From Daphnia carinata (taxonomy: Eukaryota; Arthropoda; Branchiopoda; Diplostraca; Daphniidae): 64,000 nt of DNA. The notes beneath the pieces are model-generated. The model worked only from the letters and a program-made list of their open reading frames with translations, ran no database searches and was not told the origin of the DNA. This document shows positions 1 to 12,422 of this stretch, piece after piece. The stretch's first letter is position 1, and the number at the start of each line of letters is the position of its first letter. Position numbers and translations under genes: made by a program. The DNA is taken from positions 2,294,001 to 2,358,000 of the forward strand of contig NC_081336.1 of assembly GCF_022539665.2 (NCBI RefSeq). Reading direction: 5' to 3'.

Positions 1-684
1 TGAAAACAAATAAATAATTGATCGTTATTGTTGTGTATTTAGGAGAAAAAGTTATTTTTAAAACGCACTAAAGTCATTAGAGAAAAACGGTTTTGTCTTA
101 ATTTTTTTTTTTTTCAACAGCGCCATCTGCTAGTCGGTGTGAGAAAAGTGACGGTCGGGGGAGGTGTGTTGGGCGTCGGGGTTCTTCCCTACAACGAACA
201 GGGCAACAATAAAACCCAGAAATAGATTTCCCAGTTCCTCGGCTCACGGGACAAATCTTAAAAGGAGGTAGGGGACGGCGTGAAAAAAAGCCGGGACACT
301 TGAGCTGGGCCGTCTGCTCAGACTCCAGAATTAGCACACATACACACCTCCCCCCAAAATATTTGTACAAATTGATTCTTTTATTCAATAAATCATTTTT
401 CATCAAAAATTTCGTATTAGATGAATTTCAAAATGTTTTCCACAATGTCTTGACCCACTTTAAGGGGAGAATCGTGATTACGGTAAGCCACACCCACAAA
501 CGGACGACCTCAAATGATGGCGGGATGCACCACCCGTTTTTATCAGTGCGGAAAGTTATTCTTTTTGAAATCGTGCGGCCAACCGCAGACATTGTTGCAA
601 AACAGATGGGAGGGTATGAATCGAATCATTTCTTGTTTTCTCTCTCTTTCTTTCTATAAAATGATAAGCTAATGTTGGCTATAC
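1..684 (-). other. Intron of Zasp copy B, no exon seen
   Basis: The sequence left of the PDZ exon 2 donor holds no further exon I can support. The open frames here are rich in stops and low-complexity sequence and do not continue the PDZ frame. The next exon of copy B presumably lies left of position 1. Confidence 0.5.
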
Positions 685-1876
685 CTGCTGACGACGAGCT
701 CGAAATTGTTGCCGGCTTTAGAGACGGTATCCTGGGCTTCTTTGTGACGCAGCTGGAAGATGTCCGTATTGTTGACTCGGATGAGAGCATCGCCCACACG
801 AAGTCCGGCCTTTTCCGCCAAACTGCCTCCGTTCACCTGAAACCATTTCGAATTGAATTTACTTTCGTTCTTTTGTAACGGACGTCAACGGCACAAATAT
901 GCAATCCGATAGTCAAAGCAGTTTAACAACGTGTGAGTCAACGTGTCGAATATCGACCGGAAAAACACTTAAATGAGTCATTGTAGTGGTCGGCCCATTA
1001 TCTCTTTGTTATTCAATTAGGGACATATCGCTTTAGTCATAACGTCCTCTAGAAAGATCGATCAACATGAAAATGGCGCGAAGTGGACTAGGATCAGCCC
1101 CTTTGTGTGATTTCAATTTTTATCAGGTGGCGGGAAAATTTCCTAATTGTTTTAAGATATGAAGCTATAAAACAAAAGATATGGCAATAGTAGAGTTACA
1201 TCGATCATGTGATCAACGCAGGAAGAGAAACAACCAGTGAGAGCGTTTGCTGGCCGGAGCTTTTTTGTTTCGGTTGGAAATATATTATTTTTAGCAACAG
1301 ACGTCCGAAGCCAAAAAAGAGATCGTCAGCCAAGAAAGTAATACATTTCGTGTTAGGGGAAAAAAAAAAATATATGTAGGAAATTCTAGAGAAGAGCCTT
1401 TTGCCAAACGACAGTGGAGCCCAGCTGTAAATATAGCGATCCCGGCACAGAGGCCCGGCTTAGTGGCTGTTTAAGTGTAAGTACAACAAACAAAAAACGT
1501 GTGTGCATATATACACACACATTTCCTTTTGTCCATTGTTTTTGCTTGTTTCTTACATCTGAAAATCGTCTATAAATAACGATGCAGGTGAAAAATGAAA
1601 AAAAAGGGGGGAATTTTTCACGTATTTGGAGCTTTCTCCAAACAGCTGATTATTTTCACACACCCTGCATTTTAACTAGGAACATGCAAAACAGCAGCCA
1701 TTTTGAAATGATTATAACTATACATTCATAAAATATAAAAAACGAGAATAGGGAAGGATCACGTAACTCACTTTTTGAACAGTCAAAGGAGCGCAGAAGT
1801 CGATACCTCCTTGTAGTCGGAAGCCCCAAGGTTGGTTGTCGAATTTCGACATTTTAATCGACAGCATCTCAGCCAT
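685..1876 (-). CDS. Zasp: Zasp/ALP-like PDZ protein, copy B (5' part; continues beyond left edge)
   Basis: Two coding exons on the minus strand: 1876-1772 (35 codons, from the ATG at 1876) and 836-685 (152 nt, ends in phase 2 before GTATAG). Together they encode the PDZ domain typical of the Zasp/PDLIM family, with carboxylate-binding loop PWGFRLQGG near residues 16-24, followed by a GSLAEKAGLRVGDALIRVN core. Family PDZ domains bind alpha-actinin at muscle Z-discs. Exon 2 has exactly the same length and phase as exon 2 of copy A at 5659-5508, and the proteins are clearly paralogous. No ZM or LIM exon is seen to the left, so the gene must continue outside the window. It could instead be an alternative PDZ cassette of a larger locus, but copy A has its own stop codon upstream, so a tandem gene is more likely. 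Confidence 0.82.
1285..1294 (-). promoter_or_regulatory. MEF2-type site in intron 1 of Zasp copy B
   Basis: Minus-strand CTAAAAATAA matches the MEF2 consensus YTAWWWWTAR exactly. E-box hexamers CAGCTG occur nearby at 1422-1427 and about 1641-1646. MEF2 sites with E-boxes are typical of muscle enhancers, and the host gene family is muscle-specific, so an intronic muscle enhancer is plausible. This rests on motif matches only. Confidence 0.3.
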
Positions 1877-3374
1877 TTTTTTTCAATTTTTTTCTTGTGA
1901 TTAGTGGACAAAAATTACGATGACAAATTGCACACGATTCACAGGAAGGATTGACAAAACACTGATGATGAAATGCAGGCAAATAGCAGCAACACGTTTT
2001 TATTCACCCTCACAAACTTATGCGACCGAACTGGTCGCCAGCCACTCGATAACTGAACGGCGCCAAATGAAAATGCTCGCTGCGCCATCTCCCCTCACCC
2101 GGAAGTTATTGCACACGAATCCTTTCTTTCCTTTTTTTTTCAGATAAAATAATTTTACCTTGTTTTATTTATTTCACAAGTTTTTGGTTCCGTTTCGAAA
2201 ATAAAAAATGCAAATAATTTAGATTTTATAAAATTGGCCAATATGTGAATAAAACACATTTTTTTTTAAGGTTGAATAATTATCTACATAATGTTGGATT
2301 ACTACATCGTTGGTCTCTCACGACCCGGCATTCCATTCTTATGGGAATCAAATGTAAACAGAACTGGTTTTTCTTCTAATATCGTCTGCTACGTGAAACT
2401 GCACAACTTTTCGTTGGTCATGACTTTTGATAAAAATACTAGTAATCTGAAAAGGAAACAATTAAACATGCAAAGCAAACTGCACGATGAAAAGCAAGAG
2501 TTTGCCAATTTCATAGATTTGTCATTAAGGGAATGTTGACTTGACGGCCGGCAGGAATGTTTTGGCGGTCGAGTGCGAAACGACGTGAGCCAGCCAGCAG
2601 CTCTGGGTTTGTTGTGTGCCTGCACACTGTACGGTGTCTATTTTAGCCCGTTGCTGCAATGGGCCCTATATACATACTTCTCGATTTTTCTTTCAAAAAA
2701 TAAATTTGTTTTTCTTTAATGCCCTTGAAAACAAAAAAGAAGGAGAGGAGAAGATCCGGAACTCTCTATTTCCATCCAGCAGCTCCAGCAAATTTCTGTT
2801 TTATTTTTTCATTGAAAAAAAAGAAAAGAATCAAATACAAATGGCAGACGAAACCCCATGTTTGAGAAAGACTCTCGATATTATGACAGACCACACCAGT
2901 CGAATTTCTGACAGCAAACTGACTGCATTAACTGTCTTATCTTTCCCTATACACGTAGTATGTTATATTAAACTCGCATAAGCTTTGTTTATCTTTTCGA
3001 GAAGATATCATGTGACGTTCGTCCAACGTATACATACAGTGTTTAAGTTTGACAGGAGATTTTTATTTTTTCTTCAGCCATAATAGACATCACAAGGCAA
3101 ATCAAGAAAGTTTGGATTAATATCAACAAAATTCGTCTGCTGGTGCCAATAGGAATCATCAATAAGAAATAGCGTGTTTGTTAAGCAAAGTATATTATTA
3201 TTATTATTATTATTATGTGTAATTATATTACAAAGTCTTAGAAGGACGCAGGCATCAAGTTATGCGTTGGGTAGAGAAGGAGTAGGATTGGGATTTGGCC
3301 AGGTTTGACGTGCGTGAATTTTTTAAGTTTTTTTTTTCTTTTTCTTTAAGTATTAAATAATTGAAAATGTATTG
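1877..3374. other. Intergenic region between Zasp copies A and B
   Basis: About 1.5 kb between the copy A stop and the copy B start, presumably holding the copy A 3' UTR and the copy B promoter. It contains AT-rich sequence and a TTA trinucleotide repeat near 3193-3216. The open frames at 2291-2539 and 2616-2981 have no splice context or recognisable similarity. Confidence 0.5.
3193..3216. repeat. (TTA)n microsatellite
   Basis: A run of about seven TTA/ATT units between the two Zasp copies. Confidence 0.9.
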
Positions 3375-5832
3375 TTATTTGAACGAAGATGGCGGGAAGA
3401 TGCGAACGCCCCCTACGGGAGGTGTTCCAGTCGCCATAGAAATCAGAGAAGCGCCAAGCTGCTTGGCTGCCACTTCAGTTGTCATTGCATTCTTTGGTAC
3501 TGGGGCTCCCCTTTTAAATGACGTGTCATTAAACAACGTCCTTAAGATAAATTCATTTTTAAAAGAAATAGCTTACGGTTTGACTGTAATGGGTGTCAAA
3601 TCAGGTGCCGGTGGTTGATGACTAGCCACCAATTTGGCGTGAACATCGCAGTACAATTTGTTATTGATCTTGTAATATCCTGTAGACAAGAAAAATTTTA
3701 AGCATTAAACTCGTTAAATGTCAAAGTAAACACTTACCAACGTTTTTGAGCGAAGTTCCGCACGTTGAGCATTTAAAACACTCGACGTGCAAATTCTTTT
3801 CCTTTAAACGGACGAAGACTCCCCTGCGAATATTCAACAATTGCGAAATTTTTTGTTCAACAAGTGTCTGCAAAAATTATTTTTCGTAAGTCAAATACAC
3901 AATGAGGCGATCGCATTCAGCACATCGTGGGTTGTCGGCCGTGGCTTGCGGAGGTTCAGGACCCTTGAAATTTCTGTTGACCGGCGCCGTTGGCGCAGTC
4001 ACGGAACGGACTCCAGCCGGACGTGACACAGGGGCCGGCACTGGAGCAAAGGGTGACGTCACAGGCGCAGCCGGTGCTATTTTATTGAAAGTATTGTAAC
4101 TTGTGTGGTTTATAGAATTTCACGCTTTTTGCAATACCGAATTGTTGTTGTTGAATGGGATGATGGACGACAACGGGCTGTTGTTTTGGTTGTTGCTGTT
4201 GAACGACAGGATGGTGCACGACAAACGGTTGCTGCTGGGCTGCTGACCCTTGGCTTTTAATCGGTGGATTAACAGATACAGCACGATGAGTCATTTCCGC
4301 AGGATCTTCTTCAACCTCATCTTTCGGTTCCTTGTCCATTTCTTGCAGCATTTTCAACACTTGGCTATTGGACGAGTCGTAGATTTTCTCATTTTTCTTG
4401 AAATTGATTCTGTTGAGAATATAAATTGTTATGCAATTTCGATGGAATATCGGATTAGTAATACCCAAGAACTCCCTGAGACAGGACTTCAGCTTGGGAC
4501 GATAGTGTCTCGGCAATCTTTTCCTCGCTATACAAACCCATAGGTGTATTGAATTGTTGACGATTTAACGTCTTTGCTTCGTCCTACATAATTAAATTGT
4601 TATACATTTTTGAATAAATAGGTTAGCATAAGTAATAATACCTTAACAGAAGAAGTAAATGGCGCAGCTTTGGTGTTGTGTGCGGAACCGATCCTAGGAG
4701 CTTCCTGCCAATTCAAACCGCCCGCCAGAAAATTTAAATTAGTTTGCTTTTCTTTTTAACAAATTCTCTATCTAATTAATACTTCATGGTGAAGAGCCAA
4801 AGATGTTTTAGTCAACAAGGATTCGCCTGTTGGTACCTGGACGGGTTCGACCAATGGCGTCACTTGCGGTTTCCATATTCCAGCTCTACAAATATAAATT
4901 TCAATATTTAGGAAAAAAAAGTAGAACAGACGTAACCTAATTTAACAAGAGGGAACATTTAGTTTAGTGGACGCAGAAAAAAATGGGCGTCTAACATTAT
5001 TTCGCGGACTGATCGCTTAAAGACCAGAAATAGATTCGTTCCCGTCCAGACTGTTCAGCAGGGCTCACAGTCGGTCCCGATTTAGAGTCGACCTCTCTTT
5101 CTCTTTGATCCACATACTCCCCAACAGAAAGAGAAAAGTCTTTAAGATCTTTTTTTTTTTGGGACGCCATCGTTCAATTTTGCCTTCAATCGCCAGCGCC
5201 GCCACGTTAAAAAAAAACGAGTTTCAAACAGCGCGCCAATTCTTTTGCGTGTGGGTTACTTGTAGGACGATGGTACCTCATTATTTTTTTCGGGAGGGAT
5301 GAAAAACAAGAAATGGAAAAACAACAACGGAAGCCATCGCTCTCTTGAGAAAATATCTGAGGTATTTCCGCTAAACCCACGTTGCCTTTTAGCTTATTTG
5401 TCTACGTGCGTGACGTCACACTCCTTTTTTGTTTTCTAATTTATTAAGATAATGTTTGTCTCTAGGAAATGTTTTCTTGATTTTTTTACTTGTTTGCTAT
5501 TAGTTACCGTCCGATATGCAGTTGGAATTGATTGCCGGCTTGAGAAATGGTATCTAATGCTTCCTGATGCCGTAAGCGCATTACGTCGATATCATTCACT
5601 CTCAAAATCGCGTCTCCAGCTTTCAATCCAGCAGTTTCCGCCAAACTTCCCATATTCACCTGTTTTAATAGAAGTTAAATAAGAAGAGACAAGGAGAATC
5701 ATATTGCATTCGACAGTAGTTTACCCTTAAAACAGTAAGGGGAGTAGCGAAATCTAATCCGCCTTGAAGCCGGAATCCCCAAGGTTGTTGGTTGTTGGAG
5801 CGGCACATTTGAATGGTTAACGCGTGGGCCAT
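3375..5832 (-). CDS. Zasp: Zasp/ALP-like PDZ-ZM-LIM protein, copy A
   Basis: Ten exons on the minus strand: 5832-5725, 5659-5508, 4885-4783, 4704-4642, 4583-4465, 4409-4138, 4076-3899, 3823-3738, 3679-3577, 3510-3375. They sum to 1320 nt, 439 aa, with all phases matching. The order is N-terminal PDZ (residues 1-87, PWGFRLQGG loop), a ZM (Zasp-like) motif at about 152-169 (QFNTPMGLYSEEKIAETL), a Gln/Pro-rich linker in exon 6, and one C-terminal LIM domain (about 324-376) with zinc ligands CAEC, HVEC..C..C and CDVH. PDZ-ZM-LIM with one LIM is the layout of ALP/PDLIM3; Drosophila Zasp52 carries several LIMs. The family links alpha-actinin to titin-like filaments at muscle Z-discs. Intron 2 (5507-4886) is the longest. 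The final exon is Ala/Gly/Pro-rich. Confidence 0.9.
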
Positions 5833-7572
5833 GGTACTGTTGTTTGTAACGACTATTCAAACTGATACGAATAAAAACACAGCACGTTGGCACCGAAAGC
5901 TCTCAAATCTCAGTTCGAGTCAGGATACAGACGCCCAGTCGGGATGGCGTCGGCTCAATGACTGAGAGTTCCGATTGGAGATTTCTCACAGTATATGTCT
6001 GTATGTGCAGGGAATGGTGGACTGTCGGTCTCATTCCGGCGACAAGTCTGTACACTCGAGTCGACCCGGAAATCGTTTTCTGAATTCTTCCATTCATCCG
6101 GTTTGGATATTCATCTGAAAATAATTGGCACACAAATTGAGATCTGATTAGTCGTTTTCAGTTCAACTTGATCGTAAATGCGGTGTCATTTCACGGTTTA
6201 ATGCGATTGTATCATCATACAAAAGAATAAACAAAACGTCACCGCATCCGCTTGAGAACTGATGGATCGTTTTGTGTTTCTAAAGCCTGTAAATATTTAG
6301 GATCTCGTAATCCCTAAGCGACTATTACGTAGGCACAAGCCCACACTACATGGAAGCTACAGTCACAGTAAATACGTTAAGTAGACTAAAAAGAATTCCT
6401 TTTCTCTAAACAAGTTCTTTTGCTTCTCCCTTTCCTGCTAAAAATACCGGGGGACGGCCCATATATTCTAACTCTCCAACGAGCACAGCCTGCAATGTCA
6501 CATGCATATGTCGGGCCTCTTTTTTTTCAGAAATAAATTCATTTTGCCGAACACAGTCACGGCTATTTATACATGAGGAATTTTAACCCGTCGCTTTCTA
6601 CGTGTTCCGCTTCAGTTCAGGGCTGACCTGTATTCCAACAGTTTAGACATAGACAACCATCATAAAGACAAACGGATTCGCTGATAGATGACAACCATCT
6701 TTTTTCTATCGTTTGGTCGTGACGATTCAGAACGTGATCGAGTCAAAACAAAGAACACTTTGATGGGATAAAAAGAAGATACCAAATAAACGAAGCATTA
6801 GTCATCGATCTTCACGTCCACAATGTGTAAAAACTCAAACAGTTCGAGATGTTGGCATACCCGGACGATGTGTCACGATTCTATTTCTATTTGTGTTCGT
6901 CAACGCAGTATTTAGAGGGTAACACGTTTTTAATTATCAGTCACTTTTCTACTTCTCATTCTAAATATGATCGCTAGATGGTAGCTTGGTCACGCGACTG
7001 GTGGAAGAAACATAAATAAACGAATGTGCCTGACAGCAACAACAAATAGATAAAAGTGCGAAGAACATGGCAAGCAAAACGCTCGTCACGTGAAAAGAAG
7101 AACAATTACAGTCTATTCCAGGTATCCTTGCTCAGAAAACGATATGTTTAACTCTACTTGTCAATTCTTGACACCAATAAAATTTGCCTGTGTTAGGTTC
7201 ACGTTGTTTGGGTTCACGCTTAGTTTATAGTTGAAATTTGAACGAAATATACAGTGCGTTTCTCCATACGCCTATCGCCGCGTGTGAAAAACTGGCTGGC
7301 TTTTTTAGTTGATCTTAGAGTTTTCCTTATTTTATGACCCAGGGTCAAGTTAAGATAAGAACCAAATAGTATCATTTTACATGTGCATCTGACTTTTTTC
7401 ACTTTCTTGTCTGTTATATAACATACCAAGTTCCTGGTGCCACGCACGTAGACCACGCCTTCCGGCTAACGACGAGCCATATATTTCAAGCAGCAAAAGT
7501 ACAGTACCAGTATCCATTTGACCGCGTAACTGAAAGGTTTCAGAGATTTCGTCAGTGACTTTGAACTTTAAA
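5833..7572. other. Divergent intergenic region, Zasp A / TSPO
   Basis: About 1.7 kb between the minus-strand Zasp A start and the plus-strand TSPO start. It should hold both promoters and 5' UTRs. The only element I can point to is a TATA-like word at 6563-6571 facing Zasp A. The open frames here have no supported coding content. Confidence 0.5.
6563..6571 (-). promoter_or_regulatory. TATA-like element upstream of Zasp A
   Basis: Minus-strand TATAAATAG lies about 730 nt upstream of the Zasp A start codon. The distance would require a long or spliced 5' UTR, so this is a weak candidate core promoter. Confidence 0.22.
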
Positions 7573-8274
7573 ATGGAAATCGTTTGGTCAGCCATCATTT
7601 TGACTCTATTACCCTGGGTAGGATCCTTCGCCGGTGGTACCATTACGCGAAAGTACATCAAAACTTGGTACGATGTAAGTAAATCACCCTGTTAAAGCCA
7701 TGCTTGAAAACACACTGTACATGTTTCTGTCCACAAGCGGCGTTGCCATTAGGCGCCTTTCTTTTAACATTTGAATTTTTACAACAGAAGGATATCAAGA
7801 AACCAAGTTGGCGTCCTCCTAATTTGGCATTTCCTATTGTTTGGACATACCTTTATCTAACGATGGGCTATGCTTCGTACTTGGTATGGCGTGATGGCGG
7901 TGAAACCTTGGATGGCCCTGCCAGGTTGCCGCTGACGCTTTTCGCAATTCAACTTGTTCTCAACTGGGCTTGGTCTTACATCTTTTTCTACTTTCACAAC
8001 TTGAAATTGGTATCTACGTCAAATTGATATAATTTTTAAAAATTGTGATTAATTTTCTACTAATTGTGCTAACAATTTACAGGCATTTTATGAAATCATC
8101 GTTATGCACGTCACCATTGCTTCTTGTGTCTATACTTTTAAATCCGTCAATGAAATAGCTTCTTATTTGATGATTCCATACCTAGCATGGGTCAGCTTTG
8201 CTTGTCTACTTACCTATACAATTTGGAGAATGAACCCATCCAACAACAAGCCGTCAAACAAGAAGAGAAATTAA
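7573..8274 (+). CDS. TSPO: Translocator protein (TSPO, peripheral benzodiazepine receptor family)
   Basis: Three exons: 7573-7674, 7788-8009, 8083-8274 (34+74+64 codons including stop, 171 aa; vertebrate TSPO is about 169 aa). TSPO is a five-helix outer mitochondrial membrane protein that binds cholesterol and porphyrins. Family signatures include PSWRPPNLAFPIVWTYLYLT at the second helix, GYASYLVW, the LNWAWSYIFF helix, and PYLAWVSFACLLTYTIWRMN at the last helix. The last contains a CRAC-like L-x-Y-x-R/K cholesterol-recognition pattern. The C-terminus is Asn/Lys-rich. The ATG is followed directly by the first hydrophobic helix, as in the family. Donor and acceptor sites are canonical. Confidence 0.95.
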
Positions 8275-8784
8275 GGGACCTCCATTTAGTAGGATTACTT
8301 TCCATAAATCCTACATTCCAACGTTGTCAAAGCTGACAGCCCCCAAAGTAAAAAGGGGAATTCCATTAATCGCATGAGTTTTCTAAATACATACATCTCA
8401 CTGAGAAAATCTCTTTTTGTTTTTGGTGGTTAGATTGAAGGTCTTTTTTGTTTGCTGGTTGCATAATTACTGATGGAACTTTATGTAGCCGTAATTCTAA
8501 TCTTGAGGGAGGAAGAAGAATGTTTGCGAACGTGTGACATTGCAAGGTCAACAGCCATTCATTTACGTCGAGAATGAACTCAACTGGCATTTCTTGTTAA
8601 AGACATTTCAAGTACACTTGTTTACCGAAGATTTCACCATATCATAGTACTAACCCATTATTATCGATTTATCAGCTTTCACACTATACAATGTGTAGCA
8701 GTGAGATTTTAGAAAAAAAAAATGATCCTTGAACATATTGTACTTAATTACATCTCTCAGAAGAAGCGGCCAGTTGTGAAGCTT
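8275..8784. other. TSPO and EIF2B5 3' flanks
   Basis: Convergent 3' ends with 510 nt between the stops. No coding exon is supported; the minus open frame at 8366-8590 has no splice context. Confidence 0.5.
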
Positions 8785-11534
8785 TCAATCTGATTCATCA
8801 GAAGACTCCTCTTCTGCTTCCTCTAACCAGGTAATAAATGGTTCCACCTGTTTAAAAAGTCAAGGAGATTTAACAAAATTTTAAAACGTTAATGTACGAC
8901 AATGGCTCACGATCTTTCGAATGGTAGTCATTGCACTGGGATCGTTTGGCGGATTGGCATGCCATTCCAGAATTGCGTCTTCATGTAACACGTCTTCCCC
9001 ATACAAATAATGAAGAACTTTGCAAGTAATTTTAGCAAATTGAGGGTTATTAACTCCATATTCTTCTAGAGCTTCTAAAGAATCCAGCATCGACTGATTA
9101 TTCTTCAAATAATTTCTAAGAACAGGTAGGAAATGCTGCAAGATCGGTCGTAGCGCAGCCCAGTCATCATTCGTGCCAGAACCACCCTTCTGTGTACATA
9201 AAGATCGTCCATGACAGTAGCCAAGTTTAAAACAAATCTACTCATGTTTACCTTTGTCATGACCAACGGTAAGGAAAGCATAGCTTTGACGACGAGCATG
9301 TTGACTTCTTTCATTGTTACATTATAAGCATATTTAGAGGAGTTGATCTCAAGCACCAAATTATCGCCTTTAATTTTTTCTTCATAGCCCCTCTGCAAAC
9401 TCTCCAAGACTTCATTGTAGAAAGCTGTACAATAAAAAGATTTATCAAATAAGTAATAATTTTGATTTATCTGTCGTGAAAAGCGTTTTACATCTTGCAT
9501 TCATGTCCTCGGGCAGATCTCCAACTTCCAGGTCTTCTTCGTGCTCTTCATCTTCATCATTATCAGCTTCATCTTCATCACCTTCTTCACTCTCTGTGTC
9601 GTCTTCAATTTCTAAGCCCCACAGTTCATCGACTAAAGATTCTGCATCCGAATCCTCTTCAATAGGGCGATGGTAGACATAGCCGATGCTGTCAGCACTT
9701 ACAGGTGTAGGTACGTTTTCTAATGAACAATTCCAGTAAATTGCAATAAATGTTTTAGTTGATGTTTGCATACCTTCTTCTTCGTCAGAACTTTCAAAAT
9801 CGTTTTCCAGTTTGGGAGGAGTAGCCATCAAACGTGTATTGGCAGGAATCTTTGTACCCGGAGCTAATTTAACTCCAGGTCCTAGGACGCAACCATGACC
9901 CAATTCGACTCCTTTCTTTAACACAACACCGTCAGCAATGAGGGCTACTTCAACATGACATTCATCCTAATTAAAAATGGCTATTCGTTTATTTATTGAT
10001 TTATCACGCAACTTTGTTTTATTTTACCTCAATAATGACATCATCCCAAATGTACGCATTGCTGATACGTACGTAGTTTCCGATTTTGCAACGCTTGCCA
10101 ATAACCGACTGTGTCACAAATGTATGTTCTCCTATTTCGGAGTTTTCTCCTACTACAACATCCATCTCTAAAACGCTTTCCCTAAAACAAATGGGCGTTA
10201 TAGCTGAATATGTGTGAAAACACACACGAAAAAGAAACAGGTTACTTTACTTGCCCAAGGTGACGCCTGGCTGCTTGTAGACATTGTGACGAGACAAAGC
10301 GTGCCTAGGAGTTATTTCACTCCGATTTAAATCGGGAACAAGTGGATATGTCCACCGTTGAATTATGTCTTTGCTGTCAATGATTAAATTCAGAAAATTC
10401 CTCATCATAATAGAAATACATAAAATAGTAGATAAATGATCTCACCTTACAGCATCATACATAGAGATATTTGACACATGTGCTGCGTATGATCCTTCCA
10501 GCTGATGATAATATATGGTGTTGTTGAGAATTTCTTCATTGATAAGGATACCGCGGACAAAATCTCCCCACGTTTGGTAATCGAAATTGTCAGAGAAGAG
10601 TGGTAAAACTACTGGCGAGCAGATCGAAATGTGCGTATCTACCAAATCATAGCGCAAATCAACAAGGCCATGCTCCTTAAACATTTCCTATAGAAAAAAA
10701 AATTATTAAAACGTGAGATTTTTTAAAAGTATGAATGTGGTAACCCACCAAGGGGAAACTAAGTTTCTTCAGATTTTTAGATTGCTGGTAGTTTAATATA
10801 CGTCCGTTTGTGGGATTGATGGCTAAGACGAGTTCTTCTTCTGCTGAACGCGACCGATGGCCCAAGAAAGATTTTTTAAAGATGTGAGTCATGACAATCC
10901 CTTTGTCAGTTTTCCTCTTTTCCCTATGAAAAGTCAAGTAGTTGCAATACAGGAGAAAGATGCTTCTATGATTCTTACACATATCTATATAGGATCAATG
11001 TAGTTATTTACCTGTGCTCTTCTAGTATAGGTATTAGTTGTACATTTGATACTACATCAGCAGACACCAGTATAAAGTCTCCTCTAATCAAGGACTTTCC
11101 ATCAATGTCTCGCAGAGAATCTCCAAGAGAACGGCAATCATCAGAGCTCTGAGAAATAACTTCAATCGACATGGGAGATGCAGCTCTCATCCATTTGGAT
11201 TCTCTGAGGTATAATCGAATCTGATCAGCATGTGCTACACAATACACAAATGTTTTTTGGACTCCACTTAGAAGTAGAGATTCCAAGGCATAATCAATCA
11301 TTGGCCTGTTGACCAGAGGAAGAAGTGCCTAAATGGAAATACCAATATAACTATGTCCATTATTTTTTCAAACAAAAGTTTAAGGTCTTATGCCCTCACC
11401 TTGGGTTTCAAATCGGTGACGGGGGCGAAGCGTATACTGAAACTATCCGCGATTAAAATAGCTACGATAACATCTTCTTGCTTCACAACCTCCGAGCCTG
11501 GCTTAGCCGTTCCTGATTTGACAGCTTTGCTCAT
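8785..11534 (-). CDS. EIF2B5: Translation initiation factor eIF2B subunit epsilon
   Basis: Eleven exons on the minus strand: 11534-11400, 11328-11012, 10923-10749, 10687-10446, 10373-10251, 10181-10028, 9966-9774, 9719-9492, 9424-9252, 9189-8911, 8847-8785. They total 2082 nt, 693 aa (human 721). eIF2B-epsilon is the catalytic guanine-nucleotide exchange subunit that recharges eIF2 with GTP. The N-terminus is a nucleotidyltransferase-like domain ([18 protein letters not shown]). The middle has left-handed beta-helix hexapeptide repeats ([35 protein letters not shown]), then a long acidic linker in exon 8. The C-terminal W2/HEAT domain starts near residue 505 and ends in an acidic [14 protein letters not shown] tail, which is where eIF2 contacts are made. 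It shares a divergent upstream region with TRIAP1. Confidence 0.95.
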
Positions 11535-12325
<791 letters not shown>

Positions 12326-12356
12326 TAATTATTCTGCAGCAATTATTTCCTCAAAT

Positions 12357-12362
12357 AATAAA
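12357..12362 (+). terminator. Polyadenylation signal of TRIAP1
   Basis: AATAAA starts 32 nt after the TRIAP1 stop and lies inside the short gap to the convergent C1QBP gene, so the two 3' UTRs are likely to overlap or abut. Confidence 0.55.
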
Positions 12363-12422
12363 TCATTCTTGTAAAGAAAATGACTACACTCGTTGTATTA
12401 TTAATCTTATGAATAACATCTC

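Noticed and set aside
672-878. Plus-strand open frame over the copy B PDZ exon
   Set aside because: It is the antisense shadow of PDZ exon 2; the minus strand gives a family-typical PDZ sequence with correct splice sites.
9476-9676. Ser-rich plus-strand frame
   Set aside because: It is antisense to the acidic linker of EIF2B5 (Glu/Asp codons read as Ser/Leu on the other strand).
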